64,000 nt of DNA. Source: Henriciella sp. (lineage in GTDB: Bacteria > Pseudomonadota > Alphaproteobacteria > Caulobacterales > Hyphomonadaceae). The notes under the pieces are model-generated. The model saw only the letters and a program-made list of their open reading frames with translations. It was not told where the DNA came from and did not search any database. This document shows, piece after piece, positions 28,538-36,473 of the stretch. Position numbers and translations under genes: made by a program. The DNA is taken from contig JABSQB010000002.1 in NCBI GenBank assembly GCA_013214545.1, positions 69,798 through 133,797 on the forward strand, given 5' to 3'. Each line of letters starts with the position of its first letter. Position 1 is the first letter of the stretch.

Positions 28538-29254
28538 ATGACAAGCGGAAAAGAAATGGCAATCGATCTCTCCAAACCAACCATGGTCACCTCGGACAAA
28601 ACGGCTCGGGAAATATTTGAAGAGGTTCGCGCAAATCCTGCCCGGGCGAGATTCGGCTTTGGCGAGAAACTCGCCATCATCAATGTCGACCCACAGAAAG
28701 CCTATACGCGCCCGGATCTCTTCCCAAAAACGAGTTACATCACCGACCCGCGCCAGATGGAGCATATTGATGCCATCTCGAACGCGGCGCGAGCGAAAGG
28801 CCTGCCCGTGGTTTGGACCCACGTGGCCTATATGGACAATGCCGCCGATGCCGGCGTCTGGGGCACACGCACCGATACACCAGACAGCCTGCAAAACATC
28901 AAATACGGTTCGCAACGCCATGAATTTGATGACCGTGTAACCATCGATGAGAAGGTCGATGCGGTCTACACCAAACGCATGCCCTCCGCGTTTTTTGAAA
29001 CGCCGCTGCAGAGCTTCCTGACCTGGCACAAGGTGGATACGCTTGTGATCACAGGTGGTTCGACTTCCGGCTGCATTCGCGCCACGGCGGTGGACAGCCT
29101 CAGCCATGGCTATCGTACCATCGTCCCGATCGAGTGTGTCGCTGACAAGCATGAAAGCTATCACTTTGCCAATCTGACGGACTTGCTGATCAAGTATGCC
29201 GACGTCGTCCCAGTCAGCGAAGTACATGACGCGATCGCGGAGTATCAAGCCTGA
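28538..29254 (+). CDS. Isochorismatase-family cysteine hydrolase (amidohydrolase)
   Basis: A 238-residue hydrolase with the catalytic triad D51 (IINVDPQKAY), K146 (VYTKRMPSAFFETPL) and C179 (GGSTSGCIRATAVDSLSHGY). Pattern and length resemble the N-carbamoylsarcosine amidase/maleamate amidohydrolase branch, which splits carbamoyl or half-amide C-N bonds with release of ammonia. ATG 28538 is used; ATG 28556 is possible. It opens a seven-gene rightward run whose members overlap or nearly touch, and its stop shares one base with the next start (TGATG). Amide hydrolysis is probable; the substrate is inference. Confidence 0.86.
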   Translation: MTSGKEMAIDLSKPTMVTSDKTAREIFEEVRANPARARFGFGEKLAIINVDPQKAYTRPDLFPKTSYITDPRQMEHIDAISNAARAKGLPVVWTHVAYMDNAADAGVWGTRTDTPDSLQNIKYGSQRHEFDDRVTIDEKVDAVYTKRMPSAFFETPLQSFLTWHKVDTLVITGGSTSGCIRATAVDSLSHGYRTIVPIECVADKHESYHFANLTDLLIKYADVVPVSEVHDAIAEYQA

Positions 29255-30192
29255 TGCACGCTGATCCCAATCTCTACGATTACTGGCCTTATGAAGGCCG
29301 CCCAAAAATCGTCTGGCCGGGCGGCAAGAAGCTCGCCTTCTGGATCGCACCCAACATCGAATATTACGAGTTTCAGCCGCCGCATAATGACAAGCGCCCA
29401 GGTTGGCCGCGCGGGAATCCGGATGTGGTAGCTTACTCGCAACGCACCTGGGGCAATACTGTTGGCCATTGGCGGATGATGGACCTGTTCGACAAGTATG
29501 ACCTGCGCGGATCGATCTCGCTCTCTATTGGCCTTGTCGATCATCACCCGGAAATCATCGAGGCAGTAAACGCCCGCAACTGGGAGTTCTTCTCTCACGG
29601 CATTTACAATACGCGCTATTCCTACGGCATGGATGAGGCGCAAGAGCGCGCGGTTCTTGAAGACTCGATCCGCACGGTCGAACAAGCGACCGGCAAACGT
29701 ATTCGCGGGTATCTCGCCCCAGCTCTGACGCATACTGAGAAGACGCTCGACCTGATCGCGGAATACGACTTCTGGTACACCTGCGACCTGTTCCAGGACG
29801 ATCAGCCTCAACCGATCAAGACCAAGACCGGCAAACTGGTTTCGATGCCCTATTCCCTCGAAGTGAATGACGTCATCACCTATTCGGTGCAGGGCTGGAG
29901 CCCGCAGCGTTACACCGACCTGCTTATCCGCCACTTTGATCAATTGCTGGAAGAAGGCGAACAGAGCGGCACGGTGATGTGCGTCCCGCTGCACGCCTAT
30001 CTGGTCAGTCAACCGCATCGCCTGCGCGTGTTTGAAGAAGCGTTGAAACACATCTGCGCACACCGCGACGACGTCTGGTTCACCACCGGTGCGGAGATTG
30101 CCGAGTATTATCGGGAGTCCTATTTCGATCAGACGCTTGCAGACGTGGCCACGCGCGGTGTTGCGAGCGGCGGAACGGGGTTCGCACCATGA
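29254..30192 (+). CDS. Polysaccharide deacetylase/PuuE-type hydrolase, copy 1
   Basis: A 312-residue NodB-fold metal hydrolase of the allantoinase PuuE-like group: AFWIAPNIEYYEF near the N-terminus, an NTVGHWRMMDLFDKY helix, FFSHGIYNTRYSYGMDEAQE, and RGYLAPALTHTEKTLDLIAEY. No signal peptide, so it is cytosolic and unlikely to act on cell wall. Members of this group hydrolyse allantoin, cyclic imides or amides; these are ring-opening amidohydrolase reactions. Coupled to the isochorismatase-family gene, which would fit cleavage of a ring followed by removal of the half-amide. Two paralogues lie at 30695 and 54085. Confidence 0.82.
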   Translation: MHADPNLYDYWPYEGRPKIVWPGGKKLAFWIAPNIEYYEFQPPHNDKRPGWPRGNPDVVAYSQRTWGNTVGHWRMMDLFDKYDLRGSISLSIGLVDHHPEIIEAVNARNWEFFSHGIYNTRYSYGMDEAQERAVLEDSIRTVEQATGKRIRGYLAPALTHTEKTLDLIAEYDFWYTCDLFQDDQPQPIKTKTGKLVSMPYSLEVNDVITYSVQGWSPQRYTDLLIRHFDQLLEEGEQSGTVMCVPLHAYLVSQPHRLRVFEEALKHICAHRDDVWFTTGAEIAEYYRESYFDQTLADVATRGVASGGTGFAP

Positions 30193-30695
30193 TCCAACCT
30201 GGCTACCTCCAACGCATGGCTCGCCACAATCTGTGGCAGAACGATAGCATCTATGGCGCCGCCAATACACTAAGTGACGCCGACCGTCGGCAAGATCGCG
30301 GCAGCTTCTTTGGTTCCATCCACGCCACGCTGTCCCACATCCTGTGGGCCGATCGAATCTGGATGAGCCGCATCAGCGACTGGGACGCCCCTGGAACCGG
30401 CATTCCGGGGTCGACAGGTCTTTATCAAGACTGGGAAGCGCTCTGCGCGGACCGTCAGTCTTATGATCAGCGCTTTATCGCCTGGGCAGATCAGATGACC
30501 CAGGACCAGATTGACGGCGATCTGAACTATGTCGACTCAACAGGCGCGGCGCAGACCCGCAATCGCGCCGTGTGTTTGATGCAGGTGTTCAATCACCAGA
30601 CGCACCATCGCGGACAAGTGCACGCAATGCTCACAGCGGCTGGCGCTAAGCCTGAAGACACGGATATTCCGTTCATTCCGGAGGCGTATCTCTGA
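30189..30695 (+). CDS. DinB-family putative metal-dependent protein
   Basis: A 168-residue four-helix protein with the DinB-type metal ligands: a His in the second helix (ATLSHILWADRIW) and the pair in FNHQTHHRGQVHAMLTAAG. DinB/YfiT relatives include thiol transferases and hydrolases that need Zn or Ni; the family is often functionally unassigned. It overlaps the upstream deacetylase-like gene by 4 bp and shares one base with the next, so it is made together with them. Role in the pathway unknown. Confidence 0.85.
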   Translation: MIQPGYLQRMARHNLWQNDSIYGAANTLSDADRRQDRGSFFGSIHATLSHILWADRIWMSRISDWDAPGTGIPGSTGLYQDWEALCADRQSYDQRFIAWADQMTQDQIDGDLNYVDSTGAAQTRNRAVCLMQVFNHQTHHRGQVHAMLTAAGAKPEDTDIPFIPEAYL

Positions 30696-31606
30696 TGCCT
30701 CTTCCCGACGAATATCTGGTCTACCCGCACCGCAAACATGGGTTCGACAATCCCCACTATGATTGGGATCCAGCAGACCGCCGCGATCCCATCGGGTTGA
30801 AGGACGGAACCAAATCGATCGCGACCATCATCGTACCGGTCGAGTTCTTTCCGCTCAATCCACCAGCAGTGCCGTTCAAACATCCTGGCGCGATGAAGAC
30901 GCCCTATCCTGATTTGCGCCACTTCACGGTGCGCGACTATGGCAACCGCGTCGGGATTTTCCGGCTGTTGCGGGAGCTCAACAGGCGTAACCTCAAAGCC
31001 ACCTTCGCGATCAATGCAGAGGTCGCTGACCGATACCCGCCGCTGATTGCAGAGATCCAGTCCTCCCATCACGAGATCGCGGCCCACGGCGTCTCAACCG
31101 TGCATATTCATCATGATGGTCTCAACGAAGATGAAGAACGCGCGCTGATCGAAACCGCACGAAAGGCCTTCCCGGCGGCGACGAGTTGGATGAGCCCGGC
31201 GCGCAATGAGAGCTATCGAACGCTGGACTTGCTCGCAGAAGCTGGCTTCACAGCCTGCCTGGACTGGGAAGCCGATCAACGCCCGCTTGCGTTCAAAACA
31301 AGCTCGAACCCGATTTGGGCTTTGCCGCTTTATGGCGAACTTGGGGATTTCAAGCTGCTGATCGATCGCTCCCAATCAGAGGAAGAATGGGCGGCGCAAA
31401 TCATCGAGACGGCGCGCTATCATGTCGACCAGTACGAAAGCGAAGGCGCCAGCGCTTTCGCGTTCACCATGACCCCCTATGTGCTCGGCCAACCTTTCCG
31501 GATCAAAGCCGTTCGGCAGGTCCTGGACGCACTGATGGCGATGGAAGGTCTTGCCGTCCGCTCCTCAGCCGAGAGTTGCGCCGCTTTCCGGGAGGCTCTG
31601 TCATGA
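30695..31606 (+). CDS. Polysaccharide deacetylase/PuuE-type hydrolase, copy 2
   Basis: A 303-residue cytosolic NodB-fold protein. It shows ATIIVPVEFFPLN, RDYGNRVGIFRLLRELNRR, ATFAINAEVADRYPPLIAEI, HEIAAHGVSTVHIHHDGLNE and SWMSPARNESYRTLDLLAEAG. The canonical first-strand Asp pair (for example Thr-Phe-Asp-Asp) is replaced by Val-Glu-Phe-Phe, as in the PuuE/imide hydrolase branch. It differs strongly from copy 1, so both were probably kept for different substrates or form a hetero-oligomer. Overlaps the nitrilase-like gene by 4 bp. Confidence 0.8.
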   Translation: MPLPDEYLVYPHRKHGFDNPHYDWDPADRRDPIGLKDGTKSIATIIVPVEFFPLNPPAVPFKHPGAMKTPYPDLRHFTVRDYGNRVGIFRLLRELNRRNLKATFAINAEVADRYPPLIAEIQSSHHEIAAHGVSTVHIHHDGLNEDEERALIETARKAFPAATSWMSPARNESYRTLDLLAEAGFTACLDWEADQRPLAFKTSSNPIWALPLYGELGDFKLLIDRSQSEEEWAAQIIETARYHVDQYESEGASAFAFTMTPYVLGQPFRIKAVRQVLDALMAMEGLAVRSSAESCAAFREALS

Positions 31607-32718
31607 ACCGCCGCTCATTTCTTTTCAGCGCTGGTGCCGCAGCCGTCGCTGCCCCGGCCCTTGCTCAAGGATCATCGCCCATGCGCTACACCGCCCTCGC
31701 TCTTCAGACGGTATGTGATGCCGTCAATCAGGACAGTTCGATTGAAGACGGCCATGCCCGCATGGATCGCGCGATCAATCGCATCCGCGGCCAGATCGGT
31801 TCGGCCAAGGGCTTCCTGAAAGGGTTCAATGGTTATGACGTAAAACTGGTTGTTCTGCCGGAATATTGGATGACCGGATTTCCACTCGGCGAGACCAGAG
31901 AGGAATGGCAGGACAAGGCCGCAATCCCCATGGACGGTGCGTTCCCTGACAAGCTCGCAGGCCTGGCACAGACATTCGGCATCTATCTCTGCTCCAATCA
32001 CTATGAAACAGATCCGAATTTCCCGGATCTCTATTTCCAATCCAACGTGATTTACGGCCCCAATGGCGACGTGGTGCTGCGCTATCGCCGGATGATTTCG
32101 CTCTACACGCCGAGCCCGTATGACGTCTGGGACAAATATCTCGACGTCTATGGAAGCGACGCGGTCTTCGCGGTCGCGGACACCGAAATCGGCACGCTGG
32201 GTTCCATCGCAAGCGAGGAAATCCTGTATCCAGAGATCGCGCGGGTTCAAGCCTTCAAAGGGGCCGAGATTTTCTGCCATCCAACCAGCGAGGTCGGTGC
32301 CCCGACCCTCACGCCTAAGCACATCACCAAGAAAGCCCGCGCCATCGAAAACATCGCCTATGTCGTATCTGCGAACAGCGCCGAGATCATCGGTACGCCG
32401 GTTCCAGCCGCCTCGACCGATGGCATGTCGATCGTGCTGGATTGGTATGGACGCTCGCTCGCCGAAGCCAATCAGGGTGAGACGATCAACGCAAACGCCG
32501 TACTAGATATCGGAGCGTTACGCGATACCCGCCGCAAGACTGGAATGACAAACACGCTGTCGCGTCTGCCGAATACAGCGTTTGCGGGCGCTTATGCGCA
32601 AGCCAATCACGCGCCAGCCAATCGCACGCCAGATGCCCAAATGATCGAACGCAAAGACGCCATCGCCCAACAACAAGCGGTCATTGATCGCCTGGTTGAG
32701 AGCGGTGTGTTGAAATAG
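31603..32718 (+). CDS. Tat-exported nitrilase-superfamily protein lacking the catalytic Cys and Lys
   Basis: The start at 31603 overlaps the previous stop (ATGA) and gives 371 residues with a Tat signal: Asn-Arg-Arg-Ser-Phe-Leu-Phe, a hydrophobic stretch and Ala-Leu-Ala-Gln (cleavage near 21). The body is a carbon-nitrogen hydrolase fold. Glu is present (VVLPEYWMTGFP, E87), but the Lys site reads YRRM (R163) and the nucleophile region reads IGTLGSIASEEILYPE with no Cys (A203/S204). The usual Glu-Lys-Cys catalysis is therefore not possible as read. It may be a binding protein, a partner subunit or use a different chemistry. The last 60 residues hold a distinctive Ala/Gln-rich tail. Confidence 0.82.
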   Translation: MNRRSFLFSAGAAAVAAPALAQGSSPMRYTALALQTVCDAVNQDSSIEDGHARMDRAINRIRGQIGSAKGFLKGFNGYDVKLVVLPEYWMTGFPLGETREEWQDKAAIPMDGAFPDKLAGLAQTFGIYLCSNHYETDPNFPDLYFQSNVIYGPNGDVVLRYRRMISLYTPSPYDVWDKYLDVYGSDAVFAVADTEIGTLGSIASEEILYPEIARVQAFKGAEIFCHPTSEVGAPTLTPKHITKKARAIENIAYVVSANSAEIIGTPVPAASTDGMSIVLDWYGRSLAEANQGETINANAVLDIGALRDTRRKTGMTNTLSRLPNTAFAGAYAQANHAPANRTPDAQMIERKDAIAQQQAVIDRLVESGVLK

Positions 32719-32729
32719 GAGCCAAGCCC

Positions 32730-33152
32730 ATGACTGATTTTCCGCAAACACCGCCCTACGTGCCGCGCCTGGATAAAACCTGTTATCTGGTTGTTTGCCG
32801 TGACGGCGCAGACAGTGCCGAACCGCGTGCCACCCATCTCAAAGGGCATCTCGATCATGTTGAGAAGTACTGGACGCGTTATGTCACCGCTGGTCCCATT
32901 CGCGAACCGGGCGGTGAGGCGCTGGTTGGATCTGTTTTCCTTGTACTAGCCGATGATCTGGAAGACGCGAAAGCGCTGATGTCTGGCGATCCTTACATTA
33001 CCAGCGGTATGTATGAGACCATCACTTACAATGAGTTCTCGAACTCGGTCGGTCAGTACGTTGGCGGCAAGATCTGGGAAAGCGCAGAGGCGATCGCCCA
33101 CCGCGCCGCTGGCGGCCCAACCAATGACCTTTCAAAAGGCGTCGACGCATGA
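32730..33152 (+). CDS. YCII-domain protein
   Basis: A 140-residue protein with a YciI-type ferredoxin-like fold: CYLVVCRDGADSAEPR, HLDHVEKYWTRYVTAGPIRE, SVFLVLADDLEDAKALMSGDPY, all family hallmarks including the His in the HLxH region and the Gly-Pro turn. Such proteins are dehydratase/isomerase-like or small-ligand-binding partners in catabolic clusters. It starts 11 bp after the nitrilase-like gene and overlaps the next gene by 4 bp. Specific role unknown. Confidence 0.8.
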   Translation: MTDFPQTPPYVPRLDKTCYLVVCRDGADSAEPRATHLKGHLDHVEKYWTRYVTAGPIREPGGEALVGSVFLVLADDLEDAKALMSGDPYITSGMYETITYNEFSNSVGQYVGGKIWESAEAIAHRAAGGPTNDLSKGVDA

Positions 33153-33904
33153 CCGACCGTATGAAACACCGCCGAATCCGCGGCCGTATTCGCTACACGT
33201 CAAAGAAGCCGGAAATGATGGGTCAGGTTCGCGGCGATGAGATCTTCAACATCACACACCATTCGGACGGCAAGATGACGGTGCGGGCGCACTGTGAGAT
33301 TCACGAACCAGATCCAACCGTGATGCGCGACATCGTCTATTCGACCGATGAGAACTTCAATCCGATGGATTGTCATGTACGTCTGACGGTCGGCGATGAA
33401 TTCATGGGGTCCGGCTGGTTCAAGTTCAATCTTGATGAGAACCGCGCTGGAACGATTGAGTGTGAAAGCTATGGCCCATCGATCGGACGCTTGTCTCAAC
33501 GCGTGGACACCGAAGGGTCATTCGATGGATTTGGTACGCACCCGATCATTGGCGATGCGCAAATGTGCCGGGTGATTGACCGCTCCGGCGGTCCGATGCG
33601 TAGAAATGTGCGGGTGTTCCTGCCGTCGCCAGATCATCGCGGTGCAACACCGCCGCTGATTTCAGAAGTGAATATCGGGCTCGAATATGTGGGCGATGAG
33701 ACGGTGACGGTTGAAGCCGGCACCTTTGATTGCTTCCACTTCCGCTATGTCGACGATGAAGGTCCCGGCATGGGCGGAACGCAGCATCCGTCTTACGACA
33801 TGTGGGTCACCAAAGACGATTTCATCTTCGTCCAGGGCGGCGTCGGCGGCTATATGGCAACCTGGTACGAGCTCATCGAACTCGATCATCCGACGGTCGG
33901 CTAG
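33149..33904 (+). CDS. Unrecognised conserved-looking protein of the catabolic island
   Basis: I do not recognise this 251-residue protein. It has no signal peptide or membrane helix, is basic at the N-terminus (MTDRMKHRRIRGRIRYTSKK), and is rich in beta strands. Motifs worth searching include NITHHSDGKMTVRAHCEI, the Val-Glu-Ala-Gly-Thr-Phe-Asp-Cys-Phe-His-Phe-Arg strand and the C-terminal FVQGGVGGYMATWYELIEL. The pattern hints at a lipocalin- or DUF3108-like barrel, but that is a guess. It is the last gene of the rightward GntR-1-controlled operon, and its TAG overlaps the stop of the convergent lipoprotein gene (CTAG). Confidence 0.7.
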   Translation: MTDRMKHRRIRGRIRYTSKKPEMMGQVRGDEIFNITHHSDGKMTVRAHCEIHEPDPTVMRDIVYSTDENFNPMDCHVRLTVGDEFMGSGWFKFNLDENRAGTIECESYGPSIGRLSQRVDTEGSFDGFGTHPIIGDAQMCRVIDRSGGPMRRNVRVFLPSPDHRGATPPLISEVNIGLEYVGDETVTVEAGTFDCFHFRYVDDEGPGMGGTQHPSYDMWVTKDDFIFVQGGVGGYMATWYELIELDHPTVG

Positions 33905-34770
33905 TTCCCAAATCCAGACGCCTGATCACCGGCCTGAATGGCTTCGATCTCTTCCAGGCTCATTGGCGGCGTCAGCCATTCCGGCTTGTTTTCTTGCGCC
34001 CAGATCAGCAGTTGAGTCGGAAACTCGTCCTGTGACTCCACACGATGCGACAGCAGGTGATAGATCGCCTGCTCACCGCCCGCCCAGGCTGGGAGTGCGC
34101 CGTAGCGTTGCCAGCTCATCTGATGGGGTTCTTCGACGCTGCCTTCCGGATTGATGAAGAAGTCATAATTCTCCCACGCTTCATATTGTGCGCCATTGGG
34201 GAGCGGGAAATCCAGAAATACAGCGGCCGTGAAGGCCCAGGTATCGCCAATCTGGCGGGCTGCGATGCCGTCTTCTGAAATGATCTTTTGAACGCGGTCA
34301 CCGACACCCTGGGTGACGTCACCATAGATACGTCCGTTTTCATAACGGTACTCGATCATCTGGTACGGGTAAGCGATCGGCACCACGGGCTGACCATTAT
34401 ATTCGGTCAGGACTTCACCCGTCTCTGCGTCGGTGTACGCGAAGGTCTTGCGCGTGAGATGGATGACTTTCTCATTCGGGTCATCCGGCCAAATCACGGT
34501 CGAGCTGTCAAAGCCGATCATCCCGAACAGTTTCTCGCCGGAAGGGTACGCATAAATGCCGCCATCGGAGACCCAGTGTACCGGCTCGCCAGTTCCTGCG
34601 CGGGCATCCACCCAGGCTTTCAGGACATCTGGCTCCGCAGCCATGACTGCAACGTCCGCTTCATTCGCATCGGCGACAGCCGTTTCTGTATCCGGCGCTT
34701 CTGCAACAGACGTGGCACAGGCGGTGAAAGCGAGGATCGATGCAGTAATCAGGGCAAGGTTGCGGACCAT
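33901..34770 (-). CDS. DUF1838-like lipoprotein
   Basis: The start at 34770 has GGAG about 7 bases upstream and gives 289 residues with a lipoprotein signal (MVRNLALITASILAFTAC, C18) and an Ala/Asp/Glu-rich linker to about 40. The mature domain has WVSDGGIYAYPSGEKLFGMIG, YNGQPVVPIAYPYQMIEYRY, TWAFTAAVFLDFPLPNG and MSWQRYGALPAWAGG. This resembles DUF1838 proteins, frequent in alphaproteobacteria that degrade complex organics; function unknown. It is single, leftward, with a GntR-1 operator 18 bp upstream, so likely co-regulated with the catabolic operons. Confidence 0.75.
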   Translation of the reverse strand: MVRNLALITASILAFTACATSVAEAPDTETAVADANEADVAVMAAEPDVLKAWVDARAGTGEPVHWVSDGGIYAYPSGEKLFGMIGFDSSTVIWPDDPNEKVIHLTRKTFAYTDAETGEVLTEYNGQPVVPIAYPYQMIEYRYENGRIYGDVTQGVGDRVQKIISEDGIAARQIGDTWAFTAAVFLDFPLPNGAQYEAWENYDFFINPEGSVEEPHQMSWQRYGALPAWAGGEQAIYHLLSHRVESQDEFPTQLLIWAQENKPEWLTPPMSLEEIEAIQAGDQASGFGN

Positions 34771-34787
34771 GAAAATCTCCAAAATTC

Positions 34788-34803
34788 ATTTGATATATCT
34801 TTA
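34788..34803. promoter_or_regulatory. GntR-1-type operator before the DUF1838-like gene and gntR-1
   Basis: ATTTGATATATCTTTA keeps the central TGATATATCTTT of the island motif but differs at both ends. It lies 18 bp upstream of the lipoprotein ATG and about 130 bp from the regulator gene, so it might also support autoregulation. Confidence 0.6.
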
Positions 34804-34934
34804 TAGAATTCTGGCAGGATCACGCAAACAGACAAACGGTCACACAGAATGGGACCACACCCGGCACTTTCCTTGCTTTGCCAAATCCCTCGGGCGCGAT
34901 AAAGCTAGGCCCGCAGCGATGATGGAACTCTGAC

Positions 34935-35735
34935 ATGCCAGATAGCGCAGACCTGAAATTTACCGCAGCCGACATCAATGAGGCGGCAAACGTTCCCTTG
35001 TACCAACAGATCTATGATCTGCTGCGTGCGAAGATCATGGACGGGACGCTAGCTCTGAATGAGCGCCTGCCAGCCGAGCAGGACCTCACCCAGGCGCTGG
35101 GCGTGTCGCGGATCACGGTCAAACGCGCGATGAACGAGCTGGCGGTCGCTGGCCTTGTGCGCCGACAGCGTGGAATTGGTACGGTCGTCATCTATGATGT
35201 CGCGGCCCCGACGATCAGAGGCAGCTTCGAGACTATGATTGACGGCCTCACGCGTATGGGCGTCGAAACAGAGGTTCAGTTGCTCGATTGCACCGTAGGC
35301 ACTGCGAGCCCCGCCATCGCGGAGTCGCTGGAGCTGACCAATAATGTAACCAGTGTGCAGCGTATTGTTCGTCTGCGCCGCCTGGACGGTGAGCCGTTCT
35401 CTTACCTCGTCACCTACATCCCGTATGACGTCGCCGACGGATATGATGAGGCAAAACTCGCCACCGAATCTTTGATCAAGTTGCTGGAACAGGCAGGCCA
35501 CGCTCCGGTCGAAGCCGAACAGACCATCACAGCGACTGCTGCAGAACCGGCTGTCGCAGCTAATCTTGGCGTCGCCCCCGGCTCACCGCTGCTGCGTATC
35601 CATCGAGTGATGAAAGATGCCAAAGGTCGGCCGGTACAGGACATCACCGCCCATTATCGCGCGGACCGGTTCGAGTATCATATGCGCCTCAACCGCAACA
35701 ATGCGGCGGAAACCGACTGGACCACCGAAAAGTGA
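34935..35735 (+). CDS. GntR-family transcriptional regulator, HutC subfamily (GntR-1)
   Basis: A 266-residue repressor type: winged helix-turn-helix (about 20-90; PLYQQIYDLLRAKIMDGTL, GVSRITVKRAMNELAVAGLV, RRQRGIGTVV) and a C-terminal UTRA effector domain (about 105-255; VQRIVRLRRLDGEPFSYLV, RIHRVMKDAKGRPVQDIT). It sits at the centre of the region bounded by five copies of a TGATATATC-type palindrome, which makes it the natural candidate to bind them. The palindrome, with GRTATAYC at its heart, suits the TA-centred dyads known for HutC-type regulators. Effector unknown, presumably a pathway metabolite. Confidence 0.88.
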   Translation: MPDSADLKFTAADINEAANVPLYQQIYDLLRAKIMDGTLALNERLPAEQDLTQALGVSRITVKRAMNELAVAGLVRRQRGIGTVVIYDVAAPTIRGSFETMIDGLTRMGVETEVQLLDCTVGTASPAIAESLELTNNVTSVQRIVRLRRLDGEPFSYLVTYIPYDVADGYDEAKLATESLIKLLEQAGHAPVEAEQTITATAAEPAVAANLGVAPGSPLLRIHRVMKDAKGRPVQDITAHYRADRFEYHMRLNRNNAAETDWTTEK

Positions 35736-35757
35736 CAATCTGCCCCTCGCCACCAGC

Positions 35758-35783
35758 GATTTAAATGATATATCTTTTAAATC
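35758..35783. promoter_or_regulatory. GntR-1 operator, extended 26-bp palindrome
   Basis: Around the core AAATGATATATCTTTT (35763-35778) the symmetry extends outward to GATTTAAA on the left and TTTAAATC on the right. Only one base pair of the dyad is mismatched. It ends 13 bp before the TTG start of the membrane protein, next to the AAGGAGGAGG ribosome site, and should control the FAD oxidase/ALDH/crotonase operon. Confidence 0.85.
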
Positions 35784-35796
35784 TAAGGAGGAGGCT

Positions 35797-36459
35797 TTGG
35801 TCGATCAGGCCCTTTTCGCGCTGCTGCATGTGCTGGTTTTTGTCTATTGGTTAGGCGGAGACCTGGGCGCCTTCTATACCAGCCGCTTCCTCATTCAGCC
35901 CGACATTAGCGCCGATCGCCGCTTAATGGCCGCCAAGGTCGTCGGCGATGTGGATATGGCTCCGCGCACAGCGCTCATTGTGACACTTCCAACGGGTCTG
36001 GCGCTGGCGGAGAGCAAAGGCTGGATCAGCCTTGGGTGGCCCGCGATTGTCGGCGTCTGTATCGTCGCTCTCATCTGGCTTGCGCTTGCCTGGCACTTAC
36101 ACCTTAAGCATGGCGGCGCGCCGGAAGGGCTACGCAAGCTGGATCTCGCCATCCGCTGGGCTTTGGTCCTCGGCTTGGGCGGCTGGGCTGTCTGCGGCCT
36201 CGCAAGCGTCGTGCACCTGCCCCTCTTCCTCGCACTGAAGCTGCTCGCTTTCGTTGGCTGTATCTTGCTCGGCCTGTTCATTCGCGGCGTGTTGAAGCCG
36301 CTTGGACCGGCACTCATGGGCCTGACCGGGCCTGACGCCGCAGCATCTGAGGCCAGCCTCGCCCAAACGCTCAATCGCGCCCGCCCGCTTGTCACGGGTA
36401 TCTGGGCGCTGCTCATCACCGCTGCTTTTCTCGGCCTCTGGACGCCGACATCTTTCTAG
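35797..36459 (+). CDS. Integral membrane protein heading the oxidase operon
   Basis: The start is TTG 35797: AAGGAGGAGG lies 3-5 bases upstream, and the in-frame sequence before it is operator DNA. The 220-residue protein has about five or six hydrophobic helices, starting ALLHVLVFVYWLGGDLGAFY. It carries polar or His residues inside membranes (LLHVLVF, LAWHLHLKHGG, SVVHLPLF) that could bind heme or metal. This pattern resembles small CopD/DUF2269-like membrane proteins. Located before an FAD oxidase, it might pass electrons to the respiratory chain; that is inference. Confidence 0.68.
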   Translation: MVDQALFALLHVLVFVYWLGGDLGAFYTSRFLIQPDISADRRLMAAKVVGDVDMAPRTALIVTLPTGLALAESKGWISLGWPAIVGVCIVALIWLALAWHLHLKHGGAPEGLRKLDLAIRWALVLGLGGWAVCGLASVVHLPLFLALKLLAFVGCILLGLFIRGVLKPLGPALMGLTGPDAAASEASLAQTLNRARPLVTGIWALLITAAFLGLWTPTSF

Positions 36460-36473
36460 GAGACTCTCACCCC

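Noticed and set aside
29245-30270. Leftward 341-codon frame opposite the PuuE-like gene
   Set aside because: Antisense shadow of a well-supported, operon-coupled gene; no domain in the translation.
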